DNA of 64,000 bases from an uncultured Poribacteria bacterium (lineage in GTDB: Bacteria > Poribacteria > WGA-4E > WGA-3G): the NCBI GenBank assembly GCA_951828515.1, contig OX639992.1:434001-498000 (forward strand), in the 5' to 3' direction. The notes under the pieces are model-generated. The model had not been told where the DNA came from and made no database searches. It saw nothing but the letters and a program-made list of their open reading frames with translations. Below are positions 49,733 through 58,302 of this stretch, piece by piece; positions within the stretch are counted from its first letter, which is position 1, and each line of letters opens with the position of its first letter. Position numbers and translations under genes: made by a program.

Positions 49733-51967
49733 ATGAATTATAATATACGATTTTGTGCTTTGGCTGTCTTGGTGATACTGTCTATATCTCTAACAGTCGC
49801 TGCCGATGAGGAAGCCAAAGAGATTGTTAAAATGGAAGAGGTTGTGGTTACGGCTCGTAAGCGCGAACAACGATCTTTTGAGGTGCCACTCTCTGTTTCA
49901 AGCATTCAGGGTGAAAGATTCAACACGCTACGTTCGTCGGGTATGGATGTCCGTTTCTTGTCGAACCGCACCCCCAGTCTACAGATGGAATCATCATTTG
50001 GACGTATCTTTCCGCGCTTTTATATCCGAGGTCTTGGCAATACGGATTTTGACCTCAATGCCTCACAGCCAGTTTCAGTCCTCTACGACGGAGTTGTGCT
50101 CGAGAATGCCTTGTTGAAAGGATTTCCTGCCTTTGATTTAGATCGTGTTGAGGTGCTACGCGGACCACAGGGTACGCTGTTTGGACGCAATACGCCTGCG
50201 GGCATCGTGAAGTTTGAATCGGCGCGTCCGACACAGACGTTAGAAGGATACGGGCAGTTAAGTTATGGACGGTTCAACAGCAGTAATTTTGAGGGAGCCG
50301 TGTCGGGTCCGCTTGTTCCGTCTGTACTTTCCGCTCGGCTTTCACTACTTACACAGTGGCGGGACGACTGGATAGATAACGAACATACGGACGCAGAAGG
50401 TGCCTTCGGTGGACATCGGGACTTGGCTGGACGCTTACAATTGCTGTGGACACCTATGCCGGAACTGGAAGCATGGCTCAAGTTCCACGCCCGCGATCTC
50501 GATGGCACTGCGCGCCTGTTCCGCGCCAATATTTTGACCCAGGGAGCGGAAGGCTTGGTGTCGGATTTCGCCCGCGACCGGATCGCTCACGATGGACGCA
50601 ACGAACAGACTTTGAGCACACGCGGAATAGCAGCTGAAGTCCGTTATGATATTGGGGACTTCCAACTGGTTTCGCTGACGGGTGCGGAACAACTCACCAA
50701 TTTCTCACGCGGAGACATTGATGGCGGGTACGGCGCTGTATTCAGTCCACCGAGTGGTCCCGGTGAGATCCCGTTCCCTTCTGAGACCGCATCTGGTATC
50801 CCCACACTTCGCCAGTTTAGCCAAGAAATCCGTTTGATGAGTCCAGACGAGCGTCGTCTCACCTATCAGTTCGGGTTGTACTATTTCTATGAGTTCGTAG
50901 AGATGGAGGATTTCAACTACAACACTTTGGCTGATGGGACTCTGGACGGAATGGTCCGCCAAGAACAAGAGGCTACAGCCCGCGCAGCATTTGCGGCACT
51001 GACCTTCCAATGCCTTGACGATTTGGAATTGGGTGCTGGCATCCGACTGTCTGACGATGCGAAGAACTACACAGCATGGCGCGAAACAGCACCCGCTGTT
51101 ACAGGGGCAGGACCTCTCGGTCCCATCCACCAGAATCCTCAGGATACGGTGTGGAGCGGGGATCTGAGTTTGCGCTATCAAGCGGCACCCGGTGTCCAGA
51201 CGTATTTGCGTGCGGCGCGAGGATTTCGTGCGCCCAGTATTCAAGGACGCTTACTGTTCGGAGATGTGGTCACAATGGCGGATACGGAAACCATCTTTTC
51301 TTTTGAAGGGGGTACGAAGTTACGTTTATGGGAACAACGGTTGCACCTGAATCTGGCGGCGTTCCAATACTTCATGCAAGACCAGCAACTGACGGCGGTA
51401 GGTGGAGAAGCTAATTTCAATCGGTTGGTGAATGCCGACAGCACCATCGGACGGGGTATTGAGGCAGAATTGACGTTCTTACCAACCACAACGCTGGAGA
51501 TCGCAGCAGGACTTAGTTACAATCAAACACGCATTGACGACCCGAATTTGGCGATACAAGGTTGTGGTGCTCCGTGTACAGTTCTGGATCCGCAGGCTAC
51601 TGCGCCAGGGACTTTTTCTATCAATAACAACAGTTTGCCACAGGCTCCGGGTTGGATTGCAGATATCTCCGTGCGCTACATGCTTCCACTTCCCGGAGGG
51701 GCGCGTCTGGTTGCATCCACGGACTGGGCATATCGCAGTCGAGTGCGGTTCTTTCTCTATGAATCGGTGGAATTTACGGACGCTTGGCTCTTGGACGGTG
51801 GTATCCGACTTGCTTATCTATTTCCAAATGCCGATATAGAGGTGGCACTTATAGGACGCAATATCCTTAATGATACGTCTCCGACCGGTGGTATTGACTT
51901 TAATAATCTGACGGGCTATGTCAATGAACCGCGATTCTGGAGCATGGAATTGGTGCGACGTTTTTGA
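49733..51967 (+). CDS. TonB-dependent outer-membrane receptor
   Basis: 744 residues, signal peptide ending LTVAA, then TonB-box-like KMEEVVVTARKREQ. Plug domain (about 45-160) with VLRGPQGTLFGRNTPAGIVKF is complete; the rest is a 22-strand barrel with typical YLRAARGFRAPSIQGR, and the C-terminal residue is Phe (ELVRRF), as in outer-membrane proteins. It would import siderophore- or oligosaccharide-size ligands with energy from TonB-ExbBD; those genes are not in the window. GAGGGAAC precedes the ATG. Standing alone in AT-rich flanks with closest-looking relatives in Proteobacteria, it may have been acquired. Confidence 0.9.
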   Translation: MNYNIRFCALAVLVILSISLTVAADEEAKEIVKMEEVVVTARKREQRSFEVPLSVSSIQGERFNTLRSSGMDVRFLSNRTPSLQMESSFGRIFPRFYIRGLGNTDFDLNASQPVSVLYDGVVLENALLKGFPAFDLDRVEVLRGPQGTLFGRNTPAGIVKFESARPTQTLEGYGQLSYGRFNSSNFEGAVSGPLVPSVLSARLSLLTQWRDDWIDNEHTDAEGAFGGHRDLAGRLQLLWTPMPELEAWLKFHARDLDGTARLFRANILTQGAEGLVSDFARDRIAHDGRNEQTLSTRGIAAEVRYDIGDFQLVSLTGAEQLTNFSRGDIDGGYGAVFSPPSGPGEIPFPSETASGIPTLRQFSQEIRLMSPDERRLTYQFGLYYFYEFVEMEDFNYNTLADGTLDGMVRQEQEATARAAFAALTFQCLDDLELGAGIRLSDDAKNYTAWRETAPAVTGAGPLGPIHQNPQDTVWSGDLSLRYQAAPGVQTYLRAARGFRAPSIQGRLLFGDVVTMADTETIFSFEGGTKLRLWEQRLHLNLAAFQYFMQDQQLTAVGGEANFNRLVNADSTIGRGIEAELTFLPTTTLEIAAGLSYNQTRIDDPNLAIQGCGAPCTVLDPQATAPGTFSINNNSLPQAPGWIADISVRYMLPLPGGARLVASTDWAYRSRVRFFLYESVEFTDAWLLDGGIRLAYLFPNADIEVALIGRNILNDTSPTGGIDFNNLTGYVNEPRFWSMELVRRF

Positions 51968-52020
51968 ACCATACCCGACTTCAGTAAGTAGATTGGGTTT
52001 CAGGTTATAGAAAGAGAGTC

Positions 52021-52042
52021 GGGAATCGGAGTTCCCTCCTAC
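52021..52042 (+). repeat. REP hairpin GGGAATCGGAGTTCCC + TCCTAC
   Basis: Perfect 5-bp and near-perfect 7-bp stem. Class B reference copy, in the space behind the receptor gene. Confidence 0.65.
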
Positions 52043-52079
52043 AGAAGAACTAAATCCCCTTACTTCTCCCATGCAAAAT

Positions 52080-52108
52080 TTGACAAAAAAGCACACCCCT
52101 CTTAGAAT
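52080..52108 (+). promoter_or_regulatory. promoter for the isomerase-like operon
   Basis: TTGACA, 17-base spacer, TAGAAT, 30 bases before the ATG at 52138. Confidence 0.6.
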
Positions 52109-52137
52109 AGAGAAAAAAAATGAAAGTAGGACAGAGA

Positions 52138-52947
52138 ATGAAAATTGCAATATGCAACGAGATGTTTGAAAACTGGAAAATCGAAGATGTTTTTACCTAT
52201 ACCGCTGAACTCGGTTACGAGGCGGTTGAGATCGCACCGTTCACTTTAGCAGATTCGGTTTTAGACATCAGCGAGACCGAACGGACACGTATCCGCAAGG
52301 CGGCAGAAAGCGCGAAGATAGAGATTGCAGGACTTCATTGGCTACTCGTCTCGCCCCCTGGACTCTATATTAACCACCCGGACGCAGATACTCGGAAAGA
52401 AACGCGGGACTATTTCCTCGCGCTGATTAACCTATGTGCCGATTTAGACGGCAAAGTGATGGTGATCGGTTCACCGCAACAACGAAATGTGATGGAACCG
52501 CTCTCGTTTGAAGAAGCTTGGGAATACGCGCGGGCGACTTTTTCAGAGGGTGCTGAACTGGCAGGCGAAAGAGATGTGATGTTATGCATGGAACCGTTGT
52601 CGAGCGATCAGACGAACTTCATCACGAACCCCGATAAAGCAGTCGAGATGGTGAACGCCGTCAATCACCCGAATTTCCAGATGATCTTGGATGTGTGTAG
52701 CACTGCAAAAGAGGGGTTGGATATGCCAACACAGATCCGTAACCATGCACCCCACGTCGCACATTTCCATTCTAACGACGACAACGGCTATCTACCCGGT
52801 TCTGGCAATGTAGATTACCCACCGATCATCGAAGCGTTAAAAGAGATTAATTATAGCGGCTACGTTTCGACAGAGGTTTTCGACTTCAACCCGGATCCAC
52901 AGACAATCGCGAAACGGAGTATCGAGTTTGTGAAGTCGCTGCTGTAG
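52138..52947 (+). CDS. sugar phosphate isomerase/epimerase-like TIM barrel
   Basis: 269 residues from the ATG at 52138 (AGGACAGAG upstream); an ATG at 52120 is possible. AP-endonuclease-2/xylose-isomerase-like barrel: ICNEMFENWKIEDVF, EIAPFTLADS, CMEPLSSDQTNFI (metal Glu), MILDVCSTAKEG (Asp), HVAHFHSNDDNGYLPGSG (His/Asp), YSGYVSTEVFDFNPDP (Glu). The four metal ligands are therefore present, so it is probably active as an epimerase/isomerase of a sugar or inositol derivative. The next gene starts 9 bases after its stop. Confidence 0.88.
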   Translation: MKIAICNEMFENWKIEDVFTYTAELGYEAVEIAPFTLADSVLDISETERTRIRKAAESAKIEIAGLHWLLVSPPGLYINHPDADTRKETRDYFLALINLCADLDGKVMVIGSPQQRNVMEPLSFEEAWEYARATFSEGAELAGERDVMLCMEPLSSDQTNFITNPDKAVEMVNAVNHPNFQMILDVCSTAKEGLDMPTQIRNHAPHVAHFHSNDDNGYLPGSGNVDYPPIIEALKEINYSGYVSTEVFDFNPDPQTIAKRSIEFVKSLL

Positions 52948-52956
52948 GAGAGATTG

Positions 52957-54522
52957 ATGAACAACGTTATCCATGAATGCTACGAGGCATATCATACGCT
53001 CAGGAACGAAATGGGACGCTGGCTGAAACAGAGCATGTTGCTCGATCCGCCAGGTCCAAACGACGGCGGCGAAGACGAGGCGAACTACGCGCTGGCATGG
53101 TTCCCACACTATTTAATCACGGGTGATGCGACCGTCCTACAACACTTTGATACACTGAAGGCGGCACTGCTCGGTTGGGTGAAACGGGACTGTGTCCACG
53201 GATACGAACCGAAAGCGGAAGCACATCACGGACCGGAACCGTTTCTCCTTTTCTTGCCTCGCTATATCGGTCTAATGCCAGAGGATACAGAAGCGACTAC
53301 GCTCCTGACGGATGCGGCGGAACATATCGGGAACTGGGTGCCAGAGATTCCGCCTTGGTATGACTATGACCGCGATACATTTATCGGGTACAACATCGGC
53401 AGCCGAGATGTGGCGAACGATGAAAATAACGCGTATGAAATGGCGGAACATTTCCGATTCATCCATATCGCGATTGCGGCGTATCGTGTAACAAGTGAGG
53501 AACGTTATCTGACGTGGGCACTGCGGTATGGCAGAAAGCGCGCCGAACGGCTTATTGAGGCACCGGACCCGATGCCGTTGCTGTGGACGCTCGACGGAGA
53601 AGGGTTCGACGAAGCTACCATCAACGAGAAGAATTTACAGCGACTCGTGGCAAGCACACACCACATCCCAGGTGACCCGCTCGCTGGTATTGAGGTTTTG
53701 TTGGCTTCTGGTACGATCTACGCATTGGGGGACCTCTATCTGCTATCTGGAGAAGAGATTTTCAAGACGGCGGCAAAGCGGATTGTAGAGCCGTTAGTGA
53801 CATCGTTGAGCGATCCGTTTAATGATCCCGCGGCGGCGGCACTCAGTTACTACCGCTGGACTTTTGGGGATACTGAATTCGACGAGGATATCCGTGCTGG
53901 GTTAGCGGGACTTCCTGACGAACCCCCAGAACTACTGGCATTGATTTTCCCACAAGAGGTACGCCGTCGGGAACCCGGTGTAGGGAAACGGGCGGATATG
54001 GCATACTGGGGTGAATGGTCAGACGATGGATCTGTGAAACCTATTCAGGAACCTTCAACTGCCACCTTCACGCTTGCGTATCAAGTAACAGGTGAAATCG
54101 GTTATGCCCTGCGAGCGTTACGAAGTGCGGCGACGCGTTTACATATTGCGAGACGTGTGTTGCGGGGTGGAAGAGAACACGCCGATATGGGCGGTGCGGT
54201 GTGCTCGGTTGCAGCGGGACATGGACGGAATTGGGGACAAGGTGCGGTCACAGCATGCTATGGTCCTTTGCTTCTCGGCACGCGTGAAGTCCAAAGTGAA
54301 GTCGCACAACTTCTGGAGGTTCGGCACGGGGACAGCCACAGCCATCCAGAGACGCTTCTCTCTTTGGTGCGCCCTATTCTCGGAACGGAAAAGCGTGCAG
54401 AAGTCGTCTTTTACAATGGCGGTGACACGTCGCTTACATTTTCATGGCGATTGCGAACCGGTGAAACGTCAGTATGGGATACAATAACACTCGGGGCAGG
54501 AGAAACGAAATTCATTATATAG
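52957..54522 (+). CDS. (alpha/alpha)-barrel-like protein of unknown function
   Basis: 521 residues from the ATG at 52957; the Shine-Dalgarno TAGGAG overlaps the stop of the isomerase gene, so translation is coupled. Helical throughout with a pattern HEYLTxDxxxLxxxxxLxxAL and repeated helix pairs such as FRFIHIAIAAYRVTSEERYL, ALSYYRWTFGDTEFDED. YALAWFPHYLITGDATVL and DVANDENNAYEMAEHFR resemble six-hairpin glycosidases, and the last 60 residues form a beta-strand end. Not assigned to a family by me; action on the sugar handled by its neighbour is inference. Confidence 0.65.
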   Translation: MNNVIHECYEAYHTLRNEMGRWLKQSMLLDPPGPNDGGEDEANYALAWFPHYLITGDATVLQHFDTLKAALLGWVKRDCVHGYEPKAEAHHGPEPFLLFLPRYIGLMPEDTEATTLLTDAAEHIGNWVPEIPPWYDYDRDTFIGYNIGSRDVANDENNAYEMAEHFRFIHIAIAAYRVTSEERYLTWALRYGRKRAERLIEAPDPMPLLWTLDGEGFDEATINEKNLQRLVASTHHIPGDPLAGIEVLLASGTIYALGDLYLLSGEEIFKTAAKRIVEPLVTSLSDPFNDPAAAALSYYRWTFGDTEFDEDIRAGLAGLPDEPPELLALIFPQEVRRREPGVGKRADMAYWGEWSDDGSVKPIQEPSTATFTLAYQVTGEIGYALRALRSAATRLHIARRVLRGGREHADMGGAVCSVAAGHGRNWGQGAVTACYGPLLLGTREVQSEVAQLLEVRHGDSHSHPETLLSLVRPILGTEKRAEVVFYNGGDTSLTFSWRLRTGETSVWDTITLGAGETKFII

Positions 54523-54893
54523 ATTTCCGAATTGCCATCACGAGTGGAAGTAAACACAATCTTTGCTGTTGATGGTGCTCTGGCAAAAACGGAACTAACC
54601 TGTATTTCGCCCAATATTATAGTAAAACCCATAATTAAGTTTACACTCTGTAATGCGGCGAGGTTAGGGGGAAACGCCCTATCAAAAACACCTCGCCAGC
54701 AATGTGGGTTTTGTGTTTTCAAGAGCGTGCAAGTATTTTCGGGCTTTACTATAATGCCAAGAGACAGAAAAGAAAACAGAATCGGGATCGCATCGAAATC
54801 TTCCTAACAATTGTAGTGGACGTGGAAAGTTATCTTTATATTTACTGAGTTCGATATAAGACTACGAGACTTGTATGTATCACGTTATATCGC
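54523..54893. repeat. gene-free region with a hairpin carrying an inserted loop segment
   Basis: At 54658-54697 arms GGCGAGGT and ACCTCGCC enclose AGGGGGAAACGCCCTATCAA and AAAC, the inverse of the GTTTTTGATAGGGCGTTTCC segment at 15783 and, slightly changed, 9660. Otherwise nothing recognisable. Confidence 0.55.
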
Positions 54894-55700
54894 TTAATTC
54901 CCAAAATTTTGAACAATAAGCGTCAAATCAAGAATATTAACGGTGCCATCGGCATTTACATCAGCCTTCGGATCTGTCTGCCCAAAGTGAGAAGCTACAA
55001 AGACGAGGTCCAAGATATTCACAGTGCCATCGGCATTCACGTCATAAGGACTCTCGGTCGCGAGCAGATTTGAACTGACTAACTCAAAGACAATATCCTG
55101 ATCGGTTTCAAATTTAACAGGTCCGTGATCTGGTGCGAGCCACTGGTAGGAGGTAGAGCGACTCACTCCTAATGCAGCAGTAGACCTCGTGCGCACTCGA
55201 ATCTTTAAACAGTTTTCAAACGTTCCCGCCGGCGTGACGACATCCTCAACAGCGACAACTTTGTTTACACTGGAGACCGTAAGGGCACCTACTATATTGG
55301 CTTCTGTTTCTCCTTGTGTTTCCCACACCTCACCGAGTTGAAGCGTCGGCGGAAAAAATACGGCGGGTGGTGAAAATACCATACGTGCCACTCCGAAAAC
55401 GTCCCCAAGTTCGGCAACGATTCTGTGGAGTTTCATACCTCCCTCCTCTACCTGAAAGAGGAAAGTGCTCGTTCTGACAGTGCTTGTGCCTAATACCTCT
55501 GTCGTGATTTCAAGGATGCGGACCTGTTCGCCGTTGAAAGATTCATCAGCCGCCGCAATTGTGTAAGTGGTACGTTCCGCACCATCTGTGCTTTCCAAAA
55601 CCCACGTATTCCCGATAGTAGCAGGATAATAATTCTGAGCACTCGTTATGTTGGTGAAAACACAGAACAGCACAATAAGCAGGACGGTATTTCTGATCAT
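54894..55700 (-). CDS. secreted protein with C-terminal dockerin-like repeats
   Basis: 268 residues from the ATG at 55700 (AAGGGAAATCAA before it); a longer frame to 55811 runs through the neighbouring terminator and is rejected. Signal peptide ends NITSA. Residues about 20-190 are a beta-rich domain beginning QNYYPATIGNTWVLES, shared with the two following genes. The C-terminus has two DVNADGTVNILDL repeats, the calcium-binding dockerin type-I F-hand pair, about 22 residues each. Dockerins bind cohesins, so it may attach to a surface scaffold; no cohesin seen here. Confidence 0.85.
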   Translation of the reverse strand: MIRNTVLLIVLFCVFTNITSAQNYYPATIGNTWVLESTDGAERTTYTIAAADESFNGEQVRILEITTEVLGTSTVRTSTFLFQVEEGGMKLHRIVAELGDVFGVARMVFSPPAVFFPPTLQLGEVWETQGETEANIVGALTVSSVNKVVAVEDVVTPAGTFENCLKIRVRTRSTAALGVSRSTSYQWLAPDHGPVKFETDQDIVFELVSSNLLATESPYDVNADGTVNILDLVFVASHFGQTDPKADVNADGTVNILDLTLIVQNFGN

Positions 55701-55763
55701 TTGATTTCCCTTCGTCGAAGTTGATGCGGTTACAATTATACCACTAAAATAGTAAGGTATGCG

Positions 55764-55798
55764 AAAAAAAACGCCTCGATGCGGAGACCAAGGCGTTT
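55764..55798 (-). terminator. rho-independent terminator
   Basis: Minus strand AAACGCCT, 14-base loop, AGGCGTTT, then a T-run. Directly behind the gene 55823-57802 and before the next gene's start. Confidence 0.85.
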
Positions 55799-55822
55799 GA
55801 GTGAGTTGCATTGCTGTGTCGC

Positions 55823-57802
55823 CTACTTAAGGATAACCATCCGTCGGGTCGCAGCAAAATCTGATGTCTGTAGCGTATAGAAGTAGATACCACTCGCTAC
55901 ACGTTCGCCTACAGCGTTCTTACCATCCCAGTACGCAGCACTCGACGGTGTCATATACGAACCTGTCGGTTGCCAGCCCAGATCCAACGAACGAACCAAG
56001 CGACCCGATACATTATAGATATCGATCTTCACTTCCGTCGCTTTGCTCAACTGATACGGAATCCACGTTTCAGGATTGAACGGATTCGGGAAGTTCTGCG
56101 CCAAGAGCGTGTCTTGTGGCTGAATGTCTCCTACGTTCAGTTGCAGACTCAGGAATGCGTTGCGAATGTCACTCGTCGTGACTGTGCGTTGGAACGGACC
56201 GGAGACGATTCTACCGTTTTCATCATACAGCGCGACTTTGAGTCTATCGCCTGCCTCAACAACGCTCTTACGGTTCAGATCTGCCCAAACAGCAGAGGAA
56301 CGTTTCGCAGTGCTTGTGAGATTCTCCGTAGCAACAATACCTGTGCGGAGGTTTTCTGCGAGGAGGGTATATGCTGTGCCAGTTTCCATACCATGAATGT
56401 CACTGGTAACGATAAACGCCCATGCGCTGTCATAGGTAGCGAGTGCGGGAGCGGCGGGTGCGGCATCAGCGGCATCAGCGGCTGCGTCATCTCCACCAGC
56501 ATCAGCGGCATCATCAGCGGGTGCCTCTTCCTCAGCGGCTGGTTCTTCAGCAACTTCCTCAGCAGGTGCCTCTTCCTCAGCGGCTGGTTCTTCAGCAACT
56601 TCCTCAGCAGGTGCCTCTTCCTCAGCAACCTCCTCTGGGGCAGGTTCCTCAACAGGTACCTTTTCGGGTTCAGGTTGTTCGGGTTGATTATCCCATGCAT
56701 CACCTGTGAATTTCACCATGCCGCCAGCAGGGGTATTCACGATATAACCTTTGTCCCCTGTAACGTCAAAGCCATCACCTTCATCCGCAACCGTGTAGCC
56801 GATAAAACGCTGCATCGTTGCATCGAGTTGAATGACAGCTGTTGCGTCCAGCATTTCTGCCAAGGATTTGGCTGTGTAGGGTGCTGCTGGCATCAGCGGA
56901 ATAGAAATCATGTTCAATCCGGGTTCAAGCGTTAAATCAAATGCAGGACCCTCCACGACGGGCTCCGGCATCGGTTCTTCTGGGGCTGGTTCCTCAGGAG
57001 TTTCCTCAGTAGAGAGTGTTTCTTCAACGACTGGAACTTCTTCAGCAGATGGTACTTCCTCAGTAGCTGGAGTTTCTTCAACGGCTGGAGTTTCTTCAGC
57101 GATTGGAGGCTCTTCAGCAGGTGCGTCCTCAACAGCGGGTGCATCAACAAGATTGTAACTTTCCAAGTCAAAAACAATTTCGTTTGTGTCCTGGAATTTG
57201 ACGGGACCAACATCGGGGGCAAGCCATAGGAACTCATTCTCACGTACAACTGTAAGTGCCGTGACGGCTCTTCGATTAGTCTCCACCTTAACACAATCTT
57301 TGAATACGCCGAGCGGGGTTTCAACATCCTCGATTGCAACAACCTCTAAAGTGCTGGTAGTGGTCGCTGCTCCCACCAGTTTCAGTACTGTTTCCGTCAC
57401 AATCTCCCACGTATATCCTAAGGGTAGCGCGGCGGGGAAATTAGTAACCGGTGTATCATAAGTTGCCTCGGCGATGCCAAATGCCCCGCGGTCAAAGGCA
57501 ACTTGATGGAGTAGAATCTCACCATCTTCACCAACACTTATCCAAGACTTATCAAACGCAACTACGTCGGTTCCGACTGTCTCCTTGATGAGATTAAAGA
57601 GGATAAGTTCCTCACCGTCAACAGTTTCGGGTCCCTCAAAGGTATAGGTGCGTCGCTCCGCGCCATCGGCACTCAAGAGAACCCACGTACTGCCGACCAC
57701 CGCCGGGAAATAATTTTGCGCTATTGCTGTAGGTGTGAAACTACAGACGAGGCTTAATACAAGGAGTGGTGTCAGCCAAAACATAAATTTGGTAGTTTTC
57801 AT
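55823..57802 (-). CDS. secreted protein with acidic repeats and FlgD-like C-terminal sorting domain
   Basis: 659 residues, signal peptide ending PTAIA. The first 200 residues are the QNYYPAVVGSTWVLLSADG domain shared with the genes on both sides. Then come two acidic, Pro/Glu/Ala-rich tracts (about 222-290 and 385-450; the second has the unit EEVAEEPAAEEEAPA, 45 bp in DNA at 56521-56625), a domain of about 90 residues (TYDSAWAFIVTSDIHGM), and a C-terminal FlgD-Ig/type-A sorting domain (QNFPNPFNPETWIPYQLS, ending RRMVILK) as used by type-IX secretion and related export. Likely surface exposed and glycan- or cell-related. Confidence 0.85.
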   Translation of the reverse strand: MKTTKFMFWLTPLLVLSLVCSFTPTAIAQNYFPAVVGSTWVLLSADGAERRTYTFEGPETVDGEELILFNLIKETVGTDVVAFDKSWISVGEDGEILLHQVAFDRGAFGIAEATYDTPVTNFPAALPLGYTWEIVTETVLKLVGAATTTSTLEVVAIEDVETPLGVFKDCVKVETNRRAVTALTVVRENEFLWLAPDVGPVKFQDTNEIVFDLESYNLVDAPAVEDAPAEEPPIAEETPAVEETPATEEVPSAEEVPVVEETLSTEETPEEPAPEEPMPEPVVEGPAFDLTLEPGLNMISIPLMPAAPYTAKSLAEMLDATAVIQLDATMQRFIGYTVADEGDGFDVTGDKGYIVNTPAGGMVKFTGDAWDNQPEQPEPEKVPVEEPAPEEVAEEEAPAEEVAEEPAAEEEAPAEEVAEEPAAEEEAPADDAADAGGDDAAADAADAAPAAPALATYDSAWAFIVTSDIHGMETGTAYTLLAENLRTGIVATENLTSTAKRSSAVWADLNRKSVVEAGDRLKVALYDENGRIVSGPFQRTVTTSDIRNAFLSLQLNVGDIQPQDTLLAQNFPNPFNPETWIPYQLSKATEVKIDIYNVSGRLVRSLDLGWQPTGSYMTPSSAAYWDGKNAVGERVASGIYFYTLQTSDFAATRRMVILK

Positions 57803-57846
57803 ACTTTAAATCTCCTCTTTGAAAAAGATATAGACACGAATAATAC

Positions 57847-58065
57847 TTACAAAAGGTAACATTGTTTTTGCGAAACGCTTATGAGAAAAGGTGAAAACAC
57901 AAGTGGATCATCAAAGCGCGAGTCCGCTGTGTTAGAACGCTTTCGCCATCCCTCTGGTGACATGTCACCCTGGTCTGAGACGTATTGATACCCAAACCAC
58001 ATTCCGATCGCCATCACCAGAACGACAATGATAACAACAACTAATGCCACTTTCCAACTGACCAT
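57847..58065 (-). CDS. possible small single-span membrane protein
   Basis: 72 residues from the ATG at 58065: MVSWKVALVVVIIVVLVMAI is one strong transmembrane helix followed by a polar tail with two Cys-poor segments. A longer frame from TTG at 58101 has no ribosome site, and the site for 58065 is weak (GGAAAAAATCTGC). Position before the dockerin gene cluster may mean co-regulation. Not recognised; it may be chance. Confidence 0.35.
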   Translation of the reverse strand: MVSWKVALVVVIIVVLVMAIGMWFGYQYVSDQGDMSPEGWRKRSNTADSRFDDPLVFSPFLISVSQKQCYLL

Positions 58066-58177
58066 GCAGATTTTTTCCAAACTTTGTGTAATAATGCTCA
58101 AATACTATCAGATTCATCAAAGGTTTTCAACAAAAAATATTAGATTAGGACACACATTACAGGATTTCTCAAGGTTC

Positions 58178-58298
58178 AGGACTTACGCAACTTTGAGCAT
58201 CGCCGGCGCCCTGAAAGAGAGAACGTATAAAAAACGCAGACGGTTTCTTGACACACCCTAACAGGTTATGCTACAAAAGAACAACGTGCGTAAGTCCT
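58178..58298. mobile_element. 121-bp MITE-like element
   Basis: AGGACTTACGCA at 58178-58189 is matched exactly in inverse at 58287-58298. The interior includes CTAACAGGTTATGCTACAA. Ends of this kind flank the 66-bp array at 41243-41626, and single ends are at 25524 (AGGACTTACACAA) and 62143. It has no gene. Confidence 0.6.
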
Positions 58299-58302
58299 AA
58301 AG

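Noticed and set aside
55970-56935. 321-codon plus-strand frame
   Set aside because: Antisense to the acidic repeat protein; composed of Ser/Leu/Phe repeats that mirror the Glu/Ala repeats.
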